Source: Heloderma charlesbogerti (taxonomy: Eukaryota; Chordata; Lepidosauria; Squamata; Helodermatidae). From it: a stretch of DNA of 64,000 nucleotides. A model generated the notes under the pieces. The model saw only the letters and a list, made by a program, of their open reading frames with translations, was not told where the DNA came from and searched no databases. Both the position numbers and the translations under genes were made by a program. Of the stretch, positions 11,730 through 24,307 are shown piece after piece. The stretch is taken from positions 496,001 to 560,000 of the forward strand of contig JANEZZ010000478.1 of NCBI GenBank assembly GCA_026122225.1, read 5' to 3'. How positions within the stretch are numbered: position 1 is the first letter of the stretch; each line of letters opens with the position of its first letter.

Positions 11730-12500
11730 TGTTGACCTCCCCACCTGACCCCAAGCCCAAGACTTTTTGTTTGCAATTATAACAGAAACAAAAAGGAAAA
11801 GGGGAAACAAGAAACAAGAAATAAAAACAGCAATAGGAATAGCAATAGCAACAGAAACAGAAACAAAAGAAAGAACATGACAAGAAAGCATATCAATTCA
11901 CAATAACTGTTCTCAACACCATTAATAAAAAAGACGAGAAAAAAATTGGCACTTCTATTTCAAATATGTACAGTCATATAAACAGTCCATATATCTAAAT
12001 AAGCATCCAGATGAAATTGATGGCTGTAGGATATACATTCAAATGCAAAAAGAGCATTAAAATATTCAGTAGTGGGTATTTAGCTTTCTAAGCTTGAAGT
12101 ATGAGTCTCTTTGCAACTGTAAGGGCTCTCCAAGTCCACTTTTGCTGTCCATGTGTTAATCCCACATAACAGGATTATAATGTAAAAAAAGCACATGGAT
12201 ATCCACAATTATCTCAGATGTTTCAAGAACAAAATTTATATAAGCAATGACTTCCAATGAAGATGAAGCCTCTAAAGGACATGCCCACATCAGATGCCTC
12301 AACAAGGCATTGTCCACATTACTTTGCCAGTATCTAGCTGAGCTAACCAGCTTCTCCTCAACAAGCTACTGGGGTGTCCACTGCACACAAAACATCAAGC
12401 ATGAAATTTGGCAAGCAACTTCAAAACACCTATCATATATTGGCCTATGCCTTTGTAGATACCATGCTAGCTTCATAAGGGTGACTAAAGAAGAAATTCA
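11730..12500 (-). mobile_element. L1 LINE fragment (C-terminal ORF2 and 3' region)
   Basis: On the minus strand near 12080..12130 a reading gives RALTVAKRLILQA, the end of L1 ORF2. The region aligns by eye with 29580..30060 (shared CCATATCT.AATA, GAATATAC, GTATGAGTCTCTTTG and similar). The A-rich tail of the minus-strand copy lies at its plus-strand left end. Heavily decayed; no intact ORF. Confidence 0.7.
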
Positions 12501-12756
12501 TGCTTTGAAAATCACATTTAACATCTAAATAGCATGGATATGGTAACATTTTTGTAATTTTCATAATCATCATTATTTATTGTCAATGCACAATATACAT
12601 AATTATTGCAATGAGTTGTGCATAATGTTGCACAATTCAATATATTCACCAATGCAATATACTTAAATGCAAGTAAAATTAAGAAGTGAGTTTTAAAACA
12701 GCATGATCCTTAACTTATTATACAAAAATAAGTGCCCCTGAAATCAGTTTACCGTA

Positions 12757-13205
12757 GTGACAAGTACCGACCAGGTTCAGACAACCTGCTGCACATATGC
12801 AACCCCCACTCAGTTGTGTCATGTGAACCCAGCAAGCATAGGTTACACAAGGGTTAAGCAATCCTTGCATAACCCTGAAACAGACCATAGGTTATGTGAG
12901 GATTGTTTAACCCTCACTACACCCATGTTGTCATGTTGCCAGGTTCGTATGGCACGACAACTTCCAAGTTGGGGGGGGTAGGTATTCAAAATGGCAGCCA
13001 CACACACCCCACTAGCACCCTGCACATACCACAGCCTCACTGTGGATTAACCCACGGTGGGCTGTCATGTTGTGCAAATAGCTCCAAAGTGTTTGCCACT
13101 TGTAGCCACCAAACAAAGGCTGAAATCCTCTACACCCTTGTCTGGGAGTAAGCCCCATTGAATACAGTAGGACTTACTTCTGACCAACCACACATAGGAT
13201 TGCAC
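12757..13205. mobile_element. Palindrome-rich MITE-like segment
   Basis: Contains inverted and repeated units such as GGTTACACAAGGGTTAAGCAA, CATAACCCTGAAACAG and GGTTATGTGAGGATTGTTTAAC, followed by a segment with AAGCCCCATTGAATACAGTAG and ACATAGGATTGCACTGC, which is a common squamate MITE end. Two adjacent elements are likely. No duplication could be fixed. Confidence 0.4.
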
Positions 13206-13209
13206 TGCA

Positions 13210-14140
13210 TGTTTTATTAAGGGATGCAGCTGATATGTTATAGTGAAAAATATTTCTTCCTTGGTTCATTTACCCACAAGTAAAAAAAAAATTATATTTG
13301 GAAATGTGTTTCTCTTGTGGACCATTCATTTATATGGTTCAAATTAAATCAAGTATTTATGGCTGCATTTGGGTTTTAAAGCAATAATTTTACATTTTCC
13401 CCTCTTCTGAAATTTCATTGAACAATTCAAGAGATGCCAGAGATTTGCCTCTGGGACTTTATGCATGCAAAGCATGTGTTCTACTATGCTTTGGTAACTG
13501 TTCCCAATGATGAGTTATAGATCTGCAAGCTGCCCATTTATTTAGAGAAAAATATCAGGTGAGGGGTGGGGGGGAATCCATGTTTCATTCCTGGAGCCTC
13601 TCTTTAAATCACAGAGGGACTCATAGGAGCAGGGTTGCTCAAAAGCAATCATCTGCAGACATCTTCGGAGGTTTAGCAGCTGGCTTCCAGCCACAATGCC
13701 ATATATGTAAAAACTCTTTCATTCTCAAGGGGGATCACCATCACAGCATTTCTTCATTCCTGCATGATTTACTCTGAAATAGGAAACCATTGTATCCAAG
13801 GCAAATCCATTTCACAATAATAAAATCTGTGCTGTGCTATTTAACGTCCTTGTTTCCCAGGGCCCCAAAGAGAAAATGGATTGTGCAAGATGCAATTTCC
13901 ACAAAGAAAAATGCTTACAATGAAGGAGAAGCTCAGAAAGACTGTCTGTGCAGAGCAAGTCACGTAAAGGCTTATTCCTAGGAAGTACCACTTCCTGAAT
14001 TTGATCAGTCAGTGGAGCTAGAGTATAACAACGGCACTGGAGCAGCTCAAGAGAAAAAGGGAAGCCATGCTAGTCAGGATGCTTCCAGATGATAGATCTT
14101 CCTATTCTCCTGTCTGACACCTGCAAGACGTGTGGGAAAG
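13210..14140. other. Intergenic, no gene seen
   Basis: AT-rich to mixed DNA. Frames at 13559..13981 lack any recognisable motif and are short. Confidence 0.5.
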
Positions 14141-14148
14141 GCCATAAT

Positions 14149-14305
14149 TAGGGATGTGTGAGAATTCCATTTCAGTTCGGTTTTGATAGGAATTTTTCCA
14201 AACGTTCACAAAATTATCCATATTTGAGACAAAAACAACTTGAGGTTGGTTTGTTTTTTAATTGAATGTGGGAGAAATAAAAACTGAGACATCCGTCCAT
14301 CTAGG
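14149..14305. mobile_element. hAT-like fragment, TAGGGATGTG terminus
   Basis: Begins TAGGGATGTGTGAGAATTCC, like the TAGGGATG elements at 18178 and 39221. A second partial start lies at 14768..14880 (TAGGGAGAATTTTGTTTTAG, then TTCACAAAATTCTTCATATT, matching 14205..14230). No 3' terminus was identified, so the limits are approximate. Confidence 0.45.
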
Positions 14306-14446
14306 CCCAGGGATTTGAGTGCTTAGCTCTTAAAAGTGGATTTGAATCCCTCTGCATTCAACCATGTTAGTGCTCAATGAGGGTCACCACCTCTTTTTTC
14401 TGACAGGCTCCTCATCTTTATCAGCTATATGGCAGGCAGGTACATC

Positions 14447-14707
14447 CAGGGCTGGCCCTACCATGAGGAAGAGTGAGGCGGTCAGCTCAGGCATCAGATG
14501 CTGGGAGGTGGCAGCAAGGTGATGGAGCAGCGAGCCGAGTGCCAAGCAGCCCCCTAAGATGACTCGTTGCCTTCTGGTACAGTGGAGGATGCTGCTCCAT
14601 TGTCAGTGTTGAAGAAACAGTCCGGTTGGCTTCCGTACATCATGGAATGGTAGAGGGTGCCATCTTGTTCTCTGCCTCAGGCAGCAAAATTTATTGGGCC
14701 AGCCCTG
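14447..14707. mobile_element. hAT MITE, 261 bp, perfect 8-bp duplication
   Basis: Begins CAGGGCTGGCCCTACC and ends GGGCCAGCCCTG (inverted). Flanked by GGTACATC on both sides (14439..14446 and 14708..14715), a perfect 8-bp target duplication. Non-coding. It is related to the fragment at 7703. Confidence 0.92.
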
Positions 14708-14899
14708 GGTACATCATGGTTGTCTCCATGCTGGGAATAGTCCCTATTGAATTTGGCTGGTGCAGATTAGGGAGAATTTTGTTTTAGTTCATTTTTGATA
14801 AGACCAAAATTCACAAAATTCTTCATATTCAGGAGAGAAAGAACTTCAGATTTTAAACATTCAAATGCAAAAACTGCAAAACTGACAGATTCACCTGGT

Positions 14900-15058
14900 C
14901 ATGCTTTGCACATGCTTTGCATCTCCAGACTGAAAAGCATAATCAGGCAAGGTTAGGAGAGAGCTCTGCCTGAAAGCCTGAGAAACCAGTGCCAATCAGA
15001 GTAGACTATACTTGGCTAGATGGACCAATAGTTTGACTCAGTATAAGGCAACATCATA
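14900..15058 (+). mobile_element. Degenerate tRNA-Ala-derived SINE
   Basis: Matches the 3' body of the SINE at 30986: CTGCCTGAAAGCCTGAGA, CAGTGCCAATCAGAGTAGAC, then GGCTAGATGGACCAATAG and GACTCAGTATAAGGCAAC. The tRNA head is largely lost (only CTTTGCATCTCCAG remains). Confidence 0.75.
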
Positions 15059-15059
15059 T

Positions 15060-16600
15060 GACTATGCTGATCACTGAGAGTATAAACTACAGAAATGAAG
15101 TAGCAGCATAAATGTTGATGACAGGCTGAAATCCAATTGTTCTACAACACCCCACTCCCATTCTAAAAGGACTTTGCTGTGTGTAGTTTCAACTGTGAAG
15201 AAAAAATCTCTCTGGAAAAGCCTTATAGTACTATTATCCATAATCCCACAACCAACAGGCTCTTCTGAACAGGATTATCAATAAAACAATGGGTTTTATC
15301 TGTCAGAGTAGAGGTCGCTGTAACTACGTATTTTGCATTCGTACCATCCATAAATGCTAGTAGAATTTGGATATTTGTTCACCATAATAAAGAAAGTTAA
15401 GACATATGCAAATGTTTCTAGATGCTTCTCTAGGGATCCTAGAGGATCCCTAGGGATCCCTAGATCCTTCTGGGATCCTAGTTCTTAATGTATGTGTCTG
15501 CTTGTAATCCTAAACTAATATCCCTACAAAAACAGTACAACATCGTAGCATAATGGTTGGTGACATTGCATAGATCCGGGGATCAGCACACACCGTTTTA
15601 AGTATATATTTGCTAAAGCAAAACAAAATTCCTTTTGCGTTGCTAAAATATGCTTATTTCTCTTTTTTTAGCTTTTTATTTGAGATTGCTCAATTCTTGT
15701 TTTACATCACCTTTTATTTAATCTAATCAGGCACAATCCAATGTTCTTGATACTTTAATAGAATAAGTTAATATGCAAGCTTGAAATCGGAATCCTGCCT
15801 TAAGATTCAGTTTAGATATCAGGTTTCACAGGACTAACTCATTATTCTTAACTGGTCTCTAAGTATTAAGGAAGAATCTCTGTATGAAATAGCCATACTT
15901 GGGAGGTTTTGAATTTCTTAGGTCCAGATCATGGCTTCGTTTGTGTGCCTACAAAAGCTCTCTTTGATCACAACTGCAGACAGAGAGGAGAGGAAACATT
16001 AAATGTATCTATTATTTTTCTATATCCCATATAGATTGACAGGCAGGAAATAAAGGGTGAGGCTAAAACCAAGATTAAAATGACATGGTGGTTATTTTTA
16101 TCTGCCCCTTCTCCAAGCAACTTTCATATAGGTCTCTGGAGATCAAGCCAGAAGTAGAAGAATCATGTGCTTTAAAAAAAATTATGTCTCTCTAGTATAA
16201 ATCCAAATATTCACAAACATTCTTCTAGTGTAACTCCCTCTGATATACAAATTCACACCACTCATGCTTACCTGTCCACAGTTTTCTTAAACTGCTGCCT
16301 TGTCAAGCTGGATATTTTAGTATATCTAAGTCTTTGAAGTGCAAGGTGAAATATTGTGGGGGGAGGGGGTTACCACCCAAACAGAGAGTACAAATATTTC
16401 ACAGTTTAAGAATGAAATAAGCATTAATTACCTATTCATTGCTAGACACATTTAAGCTGAAAAACAGAATTATCTCACATAGAAATAAAGTATCTAACAG
16501 AATATGTGCCATTTCCTATGAAGTGTTCAAATGATCCAGCTTGGGATTGTGCATCTACAAATGGGGTGGAATGCCAGATAACCATAGGACAAAAAATAAA
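15060..16600. other. Intergenic, no gene; small GGATCC-rich patch
   Basis: AT-rich unique-looking DNA. At 15430..15481 TAGGGATCCTAG-like motifs recur four or five times, giving a short self-complementary patch. No coding signal. Confidence 0.5.
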
Positions 16601-16604
16601 GCCA

Positions 16605-16800
16605 AATTTGTTTGTTCAATAGTAGAACACCTTCTTTGCATGCAGAAGGCCCAGGCTCCATTCCCTGCATCACCAGATAGGGCTGGGAAAGACTCCTGTC
16701 CAAAATCCTGGATAGCCGCTTCCAGTCAGCATAGACAATACTGAGGTAGATGAACCGGTGGTCTGACTTTGTAAAAGGCAAGCCGCTATATGCTGATGTC
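16605..16800 (+). mobile_element. tRNA-Ala-derived SINE, diverged
   Basis: Keeps the tRNA-like CTTTGCATGCAGAAGGCCCAG and CTCCATTCCCTGCATCACC, then GGGCTGGGAAAGACTCCTG, CCGCTTCCAGTCAGCATAGAC and GGTCTGACTTTGTAAAAGGCA. The order and spacing match the copy at 30986..31195. Confidence 0.8.
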
Positions 16801-17282
16801 CCTAAAATATAGGGAAATAAACCAAGTGACGTACGCTAGTTAGAGTGCTAAAAGAAGCAGCTAATTTAAATGATTTGGGGTGGAATCAAACACTGTACAA
16901 GCGCAAGTCCACTCATGGCTCCTGGTAGGGGCTCCAGAGCAGATTTGGCCAACACACAGGTAGCTGCAGCAGGGAGCAGGAATGGTCCCCCGCTTGGTTC
17001 TGCTAAAGGAAGCAGTTCTGTCAGTAGGAGAATGTCATTTGCCACCCTATCATATGCATGGATTTTCAGCCATACATTTACTGGCATTTTATTAGGTATG
17101 TGTGCACGCAATGTATGCCTACGGACATAATAATACTGCAGTCATATACATTTAAATAATTCTTTTATTTTAACATAACACCCTTAGGACCAAACTAGAT
17201 GTTATACACATTAATGTTATATGTTAATGACAAGCAGCCTTGAGAGGTTGCAAACTTGAGCAATGGGACTGCATGTTTAATC

Positions 17283-18055
17283 TAGTGCTGTGCCGAAAAT
17301 TTCTCTCACATTTTTTTCGACCATTCTCATTCAATCGGATGGAAGAGAAATTTCTTTTGAAAACAAATTCAATACTGAAGAAATTTTGGAGAAATTCTCA
17401 AGGGTTGGGTTTGGGTTTATTGAGTTATTGGGCTTAGCTTACTTAGGAGGTGGCCGAGGAATGAGCACAGGTGTCCTGTCTTTCATTGTACAATCATCTC
17501 TCGGCTGCCTGTGCCCTCCTCGGCTTCCTACATTTCAATTAAAGCCCAGTGGAAGGCATTATGTGGTAATTTTTTTCCCATAGGGCTTTTTCAGGAACTG
17601 CAGGCAGCCTGGGAGGCCAGCTGTGATTAGGTACACACAAAAACACTACAAAAATAAATTATAAAACACCCTGAGAATGAGGCAGAACAATGGAAGCCCC
17701 TTTCATGGGGAAGAAAACTTTCTGGAAGATGGAGGACAGATTTTGGCAAAGCACTAACTCCACCTCATCCCTGGAGCTTGACACATCACTGCCCCCTCAC
17801 ACCAGCGTTGAGGTGGATGCAAAATGGAGGCCAGTCTGCCAACACAGTTGATGCTGTTGCAGCATGAAAAAGTCAAAAACTCTTACCAGAAAAGAAAGAA
17901 GCTGTGTTACAAGCTGTGCCAATGCAGAGCTCTACCTGGGAGAAACGGCTGAGAATTCCTCCTCCCCCTGGAGAAATTCGGTGAAATTATCTCCCAAATT
18001 TCTCTGCCCACAAATAAGGTGGAAAACTTTGAGAAGCCATCTGCTCAGAGCTCTA
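17283..18055. mobile_element. Non-autonomous hAT element, family H1, copy 1 (uninterrupted)
   Basis: Begins TAGTGCTGTGCCGAAAATTT and ends ...CAGAGCTCTA, short imperfect inverted ends. Both sides carry GTTTAATC (17275..17282 and 18056..18063), a perfect 8-bp duplication. The 773-bp interior has no transposase and only short chance frames. This is the reference copy for three interrupted copies at 32871, 43836 and 52504. It lacks the roughly 85-bp segment with GCTGCAGAGCAATGG found in copies 2 and 4. Confidence 0.93.
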
Positions 18056-18177
18056 GTTTAATCCCTTTTCCTATACTGCAAATCCTCCCCCAGCCCGCTT
18101 TCCCCCATTCTGTTACATACTGTAACAGAATGTAACTTTTCCACTGCAGGGTGAAAAAGCAGCTGGTGTGTGTGTGT

Positions 18178-18591
18178 TAATGATGTATGAGAAATTCATT
18201 TTGGTTCATTTTTGGCCAGGATTTTATCCAATTCACACCTTCCAGACTGAACATGGACTCAGCCACAATTTGCAGTCAAACTCCATACATTTCTAAGCTT
18301 GCAATGTGTTTTGCAGCCCCCCCCCAAAAAAACGTGTTCGCCAGTATGCATACATTTCAAAAATGTGTACGTTTCAAAAATGAGTACATTCCAAAATGAG
18401 TACATTCCAAAAATGCCCCAAACTGATGCATACATTCGGAAAAATGCGCACAAAAATAAGCATGGATTTTCATGCAAAAAAGAAAGAGGAACAACGCTCG
18501 TAACATGATACGGACTCAAGTCGGAATGAGTTTGGAGACGGAATTCAGATGACTTCAGCAAGCTCGAGAGTTGTTGATTCGCACATCCCTA
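18178..18591. mobile_element. hAT-like element, family H2 (TAGGGATGTG), 414 bp
   Basis: Starts TAATGATGTATGAGAAATTC and ends GATTCGCACATCCCTA, the inverted form of the TAGGGATGTGCGAATC terminus. Its interior contains a repeated motif of the form CATACATTTCAAAAATG / GTACATTCCAAAAATG. The sister copy is 39221..39872. The flanks (GTGTGTGT and ATGTGCGC) give only a weak duplication. Confidence 0.75.
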
Positions 18592-18599
18592 ATGTGCGC

Positions 18600-19660
18600 G
18601 TACAATTTTGAACAAAACATCTGCTGACAGTGAAAGGGTTAAGCACTCTCTACAGACCCACCATTGCTTGTTTAAATAAAATTAAAAAAAAACATGGTGG
18701 GGAGAAAGTTGCATGCATCTGCACATAGCATCTAGACTGGCCCTTAGACAAAGCCAAGGGTTTTTTTCCCCTGGGACTGGAATTAAATAAGTTCATTTGA
18801 AGTGAAGTTCCACATGTCAGACTTCAACAGAAGTATAAGGGAAACTAACCCATGTGCAGGTGGGGAGAGAAGGAGGCTGCACACGTGGTGTGTGTATCAT
18901 ATCCTGTCTTTCATCATTTCTTGGCAGACACATTGTCCGGTAAATGAAAAGGCTTCAGCAAGAACTGAAATCTGTTTCTTGTCATCTCAATTCCCACTGA
19001 AAGCAGTGAGTTATCATGTTGTCCATCAGTCATATATTTTCACTGGGACTGGACTGGTAAAATTTCCCTGGTGATACAGATATTAAAAGATGGCTTCATT
19101 CCATAGCGAATGTGTATCCGGATCTGTACATTTTGCTCCTTCTGTATCCTGAATGTTAGCCCAAGAGAGGGAAGCTTGGAAAGAATGGTTATTGTTCATA
19201 GTTGCATCCATCTCTTCAAATAATGAGGCTATAATCCAGTGTCAATTTTCAAAGAGTGCCCCCCTCCCCACACACACACACGAATAAATGAATTGTTTGT
19301 AAGGGGAAGATTATAATCTCTGCATCTTTACACCCCAGGTGGAACTGTCATATTCCCTTACTTGGTGGGCATGAAACTATGTCTGTGTTACATCGGGGGC
19401 ATCACATCCTTTGTACATGCTACAGTTGACATTTAAACCCAATGTTTCTTTTCACAAAAATTTTGGTTCTCTCTCTATCATAGGATTGGGCCTAGTGGCC
19501 CAAAGCCAATAGAAGCTGCAGCCATCAGTTCTGCGATTTCAGTGGTTGGTTCTAGTGGCCAAAACGGCACTGACACTGGGCAAAGCAGGTTCAACTTGGC
19601 ACCCAGCTTTTTTCATAGTAAGGGGCTACATCAGATCTTTTGCCAGCAAGAAGAAAGCCA
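18600..19660. other. Intergenic, no gene seen
   Basis: Mixed-composition DNA with a short CA run near 19268. No coding frame or repeat recognised with confidence. Confidence 0.5.
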
Positions 19661-19669
19661 GGTGTCTAT

Positions 19670-19875
19670 ATTTATTTCTTTATTATATTTAAAACATTTC
19701 TTGGCTGCCTTTCCGGGCAGAAGCCCTCCCAAAGCAGCTTACAGCAGTAAAATTCATAAAAACAGTTAAAATATTAAAAGCGATAAAACCATAAAAACAA
19801 CAATAAAAGCCAACAATAAAACCAGCAACGACAATAAAACCAGCAACAACAATAGCAGCAGTAATAGCAACAATA
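19670..19875 (-). mobile_element. LINE 3' tail fragment with CAA-rich run
   Basis: On the minus strand this resembles a LINE 3' end (GTAAGCTGCTTTGGGAGGGC followed by an A/T-rich tail). The plus strand then shows irregular AACAATAAAACCAGC repeats at 19795..19875. Confidence 0.5.
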
Positions 19876-20289
19876 TGTCACATACCTAGGTAGGATGCCG
19901 CTTTAACCTATGCAGTGCATGACACTGTTTGCATCACTGTCTAATTTTTATACAGACAGGGCACTTCTTTCTGCTTCCCATTCTTTTAAGTCCCATTCTT
20001 GTCAGTGGGGGAGTTAATCATTTACTTACATCTAAACTTATTGGTTGGAACGTGCCCATACTTTTACAAAAGGCTTGGTAAATTCAATGAAAATCAAAGG
20101 ACCACTTATTGGGAATGTTTTTCATAACCAAATGTTCTCTTCATGGTAGTGAGTTTAGTTCATACGTGTTTGTACATTAGCCTGGATTTTTTTTTAGTAC
20201 TGCTTGAAGGTAAACATAATCTATAACTGAATATTAAAATGAATTATACTGAACCTGTAAAATATGAAAACAATAAAATATGAACCTAG

Positions 20290-20880
20290 TACTTCAAACC
20301 ATCCGGTGGCTGTATCAGTCCTGCGCTGTGGGTATATGGTTCTCGGGTCTGGGAAATGGGAGCTTGTCCTGTTTGGGATGGGGTTACGTTCCCTCCAAAA
20401 GAGCATGTGGGCAGTTTGGGGGTATTGCTAGATCCAGCTTTGTCACTAGAGGCCCAAACGGCCTCAGTGGCACAGACTGCCTTTTGCCGGCTTGTTCACC
20501 AGCTGCAACCATTTCTGCCAGGGATAGTCTGGCCACAGAGATCCGTACTCTGGTAACTTCCTGGCTAGTGCTATACTTGAGGCTGCCCTCGAAGAGGACT
20601 CAAAAGCTTCAACTAGAGCAGTCTTTGGCTGGTACAGCCAGATTTATCCATATTACATCACTTTTAAAAGAACTGCCCTCTTTTGCTTCTAGGTCCGATT
20701 CAAGGGACTGGAACCAGTGGAGACTGGTGGCTCCGATGTCAGCGGAGCGGTGAATCCGCTCCAGATTTCAGTCAGAATCAGTCAGAACTTTAGAGTTCTG
20801 ACCAGTTCTGACTGAAACGTGGAGCGGATTTACCAACCCACTGACATCAGAGCCACCAGCTTCCACTGACTGGAACCCTA
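20290..20880 (+). mobile_element. L2-clade LINE fragment, interrupted by a MITE
   Basis: A plus-strand translation shows LGVLLDPALSLEAQ and then LQPFLPGI, the segment after the reverse transcriptase core typical of L2 (consensus of the form LGVLLDxxLSMxxQ...LRPFLP). Frameshifts break it. MITE 20715..20868 is inserted near its 3' limit. The 5' and 3' ends are missing. Confidence 0.8.
20715..20868. mobile_element. Foldback hAT MITE, family M1, 154 bp
   Basis: Begins CAGTGGAGACTGGTGGCTCC and ends GGAGCCACCAGCTTCCACTG when the internal one-base change is allowed for. It is flanked by ACTGGAAC on both sides (20707..20714 and 20869..20876), a perfect 8-bp duplication that confirms both borders. 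Shorter subtype with GATGTCAG next to the terminus, like 53726. Confidence 0.93.
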
Positions 20881-21644
20881 CATGTTCCAGTTTATTAACC
20901 TTGGTGTGTGTGTTTTTCTGCTTTCCTCTCATGGCTGTGTATAGGGCTGTACAGTCATTTTCTCTAATAAAGCCAGCAGCGGGGCCTCTCCCTCTCTGTT
21001 GTGCTGTTCTTTGCGTGCTCCTAAGGAGTGTCAATCCAGAGTACAAAAATCATTTTATATGAGCTGTCTAGGTGAACACCTCTGACATGAATGTGCTCAA
21101 TTGTGCATGAATGCTTACTTTCCTATGAATAACAGCAGCTTCTCAAACACTCATGCCAACAAGACCCAGGCACACAAACATTTGCTAGATGGTAACAAGG
21201 AAGAAGATGCCAGACCTACAGCTAACATCGACAGAAATTGCTGCTTTGATTTAAACTGAACTATGCTGACTTTTCTATCAACACACAAACTGTCCCATCA
21301 TATCTGCAAATATTGTTCTCCCAATGTGATCCTCCAGTACCTGCCCAGCTTTTGCAGGCAACATTTTTAATTATTATTTCAAGAAAGGGATGCATGGTTT
21401 TTGTTTTTAAAATGCAGTTTGCTTGCATATTATCTCAGAACCTAGGGAAACATTCTCATATTTATAATGAAGTGCAGTTGCACTGCAAACATTTGGAACA
21501 AAGAAGATGCGAAATAAAGGCTCCTCAAACAAAAAATAAATGGTACTACTTACCAAAGAGACATGCATATCTGGCTCACATTCATTACATAGAAATTGCT
21601 TTCATTGAAGGTTTGCTTCAATGTTTGTTTGTTTGCTTAATTGG

Positions 21645-22960
21645 TGGATGATATGAGGAAGGCTTTGGATAGGGCAAATGCTCCTTCCTTGTTCTCTTCT
21701 ATCTCTCAGTGGCTTTTGATACCGTCGACCATGGTAACCTCCTGGACAGCCTGGAGGGGTTGGGCATTGGAGACACCATATTACGGCGCTTCCAGTCCTT
21801 CTTCTCTGGCAGGTACCAGAGGTTAGCTCTGGGGGAGGAGACTTCAGACCCTTGGCTGCTCACTTGCAGGGTGTCACAGGGTTCTATTCTCTCCCCGACG
21901 TTATTTAGCATCTATGTGAAGCTGCTGGAGGCTACCATCAGGAGGTTTGGGATGCAGTGTCACCAATATGCAGATGACATGCAACGCTACCTCTCATTTA
22001 AACCCTCACCAAGGGTGGCTGTAGAAACCCTGTCCAAGTGTCTGGAGTCGGTGAGTGGCTGGATGGGAGGGAATAAGCTGAAACTGAACCCTGACAAAAC
22101 CAAAGTACTTTTGGTGGGAAACTAGGGGCGGGTGGGGGATGTTGACCTGGTGTTGAATGGGGTGCAGCTGCCCCTGAAGGACCAGGTCCACAGCCTGGGG
22201 GTCATTTTAGACTCCCAGCTGTCCATGGAGGCTCAGGTGTTGGCTGTGAGCCAGGCAGTGCTGTACCAACTCCATCTGATATGGTGGCTGCGCCCCTTCC
22301 TTCCTGACCATCTGCTCCCATCAGTAGTTCATGTCCTGGTCTCCTCTCACCTAGATTAATTTAATGCACTCTATGTGGGTTACCCTTGAAGACGGTTCGG
22401 AAGTTGCAGCTGGTGCAGAATGCAGTGGCCCACCTGATTAAAGGTAGCCATCAGCGAGATCACATCACTCCAGTGCTGAAGGAGTTGCACTGGTTACCAG
22501 CTATTTTCCAGGCCTAATCCAATTGGAATTGACCTTTAAAACCCTATACGGTTCCGGTCCAGTCTATCTTAAGGACTACCTCCAGCAACACCAGGGATGC
22601 TGCTCAACAAGCTCAATATCAGAAGGCCTTCTGTCTGTCCCATCAGCCAGGACAGCTAGGCTGGTGAGGACTAGGGAGAGGACCTTTTTAGTGGCAGCCC
22701 CCACTTTGTGGAATTCCCTCCCTAGTGACCTCTGCCATGCCCCCTCTTTGATGAGCTTCTGCCAGGCTTTGAAAACCTGGCTGTTCAGGCAGGCATTTGA
22801 GGTGGGTTAGGGTTTTTTTAGAGCAATGTTGTTTTGTTGATTATGTTGTATTTTGTGTTATTTGTATTGTACGCCACCTAGAGTGGCTGGGTAGCTGGCC
22901 AGATGGGTGGCTAATAAATCCAATCAATCAATCAATCAAATAAATAAATAAATAAAAGAA
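21645..22960 (+). mobile_element. L2-clade LINE, 5'-truncated
   Basis: Translations show AFDTVDHGNLLDSL, CRVSQGSILSPTLF and HQYADDMQ (reverse transcriptase motifs; the usual G-V-P-Q-G has become R-V-S-Q-G), then LNPDKTKVLLVGN and, in another frame, TLWNSLPSDLCHAPSLMSF near the C-terminus. The 3' end has CACCTAGAGTGGCTGGGTAG followed by (AATC)n and (AAAT)n tails, as is usual for these L2 elements. Several stops and frameshifts make it a pseudogene. Confidence 0.93.
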
Positions 22961-24300
22961 CCAGAAAGTGTCACAGAAGCTTACAGAATTATGTGGAGTG
23001 GCTTTTGACCAGGTACTTTTGTGATCTATAGGCATATTGAGACATTTTTAGAAAATCAAATGGGACTTGCAATGGGACTGCAAGTGTGCATTACTTTAAG
23101 GGTTAGGTTACAAATGTTGTAGTTTTGGTTTTGTTTCACACACAGTCTGCCCTGAACCAACATACAGTTGTGGTGCTTCAGAATTCTACTTCTCATGCAT
23201 CAATCGTGGATAATTTAAGCAGGGTTATCCGATAGGTTTTGAGAAGATATTTGGAGTCCTTTATAAAGGAAATAAATGTCAAGTTTCCATGCTTTACTGT
23301 GCAATTATAAATCCTCTAATGTAGGTTGAAAGCCACCAGAGGTCATGTCATTATTAGCATCTAGCCCACAGTTGAGGCGAAATACATGTTTAGCAGTAGT
23401 AGCAGTCATGGTAGCTGTGGTGATGTGTTGACACCATAGTACAGCTCTTATCTCTTCAAAACTATAGGAATTTTGGAGTGAAATTATTTAGATTAAGAAA
23501 ATGGGTGGGCAGGGAGACAGTGCCGAATCATATGATTTCTACATCTCTATAGAGACCATCTGACTATCTCTTAAATCTCTCTTATAGTTGTAAGAACAGG
23601 ATTAAACTCTCCTGGTACAAAGATTTAGAAGGCTTTAGAAAGATACCCACTGACTGTAGGCTCTATCCTGTCTGTTGCTGTTCTTTCTGGGTCTGCTGAA
23701 ATTTGTATATGGTACTCCCTTTTCATCAATTTTTGCACTGTTTTATCATGTTCTAAATCACCATTGATTTGTTCCTGTAAGCAGTGTGGGGGGAATCAAT
23801 ATTCCATTATATTTGTTAATCGGTCATGGTTGAAGTTAAATAGCACTTGCTATTGCAAGTTAAGCAGTTAATAATTATTTAGCATTTGAGATGGTGGATA
23901 CACAAACAGTGTAGGTATATGTGTGTACACTAAGAGCACACTAAATATGATGAACCACAGTCAGGGATGATTCTTACAGCAAACATATCCCAAATTAATG
24001 TATAATCTATCTTGAAAAAGGGTCAAAGTGTAATCTTTTCCTTTTCAGTTTTATTACATCAGTGCAGACAGACATCTATGGTAACTGTAGGACTCTGCCA
24101 TTTAAGGATGATCATGTGTCCAGTCTTGTTAGTTCCCTGATATCAGCACAAAGGCCATATCCCCCAAGTTCCCAGTCCTCACTCCTCTTGCTTGTATGAT
24201 TCATAACAATGCAACTAAAGTATAATGGAAATGGATCAGGTTAATGGAACCACATGTACAATTGACTAACATTCTGGGGCCAAGAGGAAGCTATCTATGA
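22961..24300. other. Intergenic, no gene or clear repeat
   Basis: AT-rich unique-looking DNA. No protein-like frame or transposon terminus recognised. Confidence 0.5.
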
Positions 24301-24307
24301 CCTAGAA

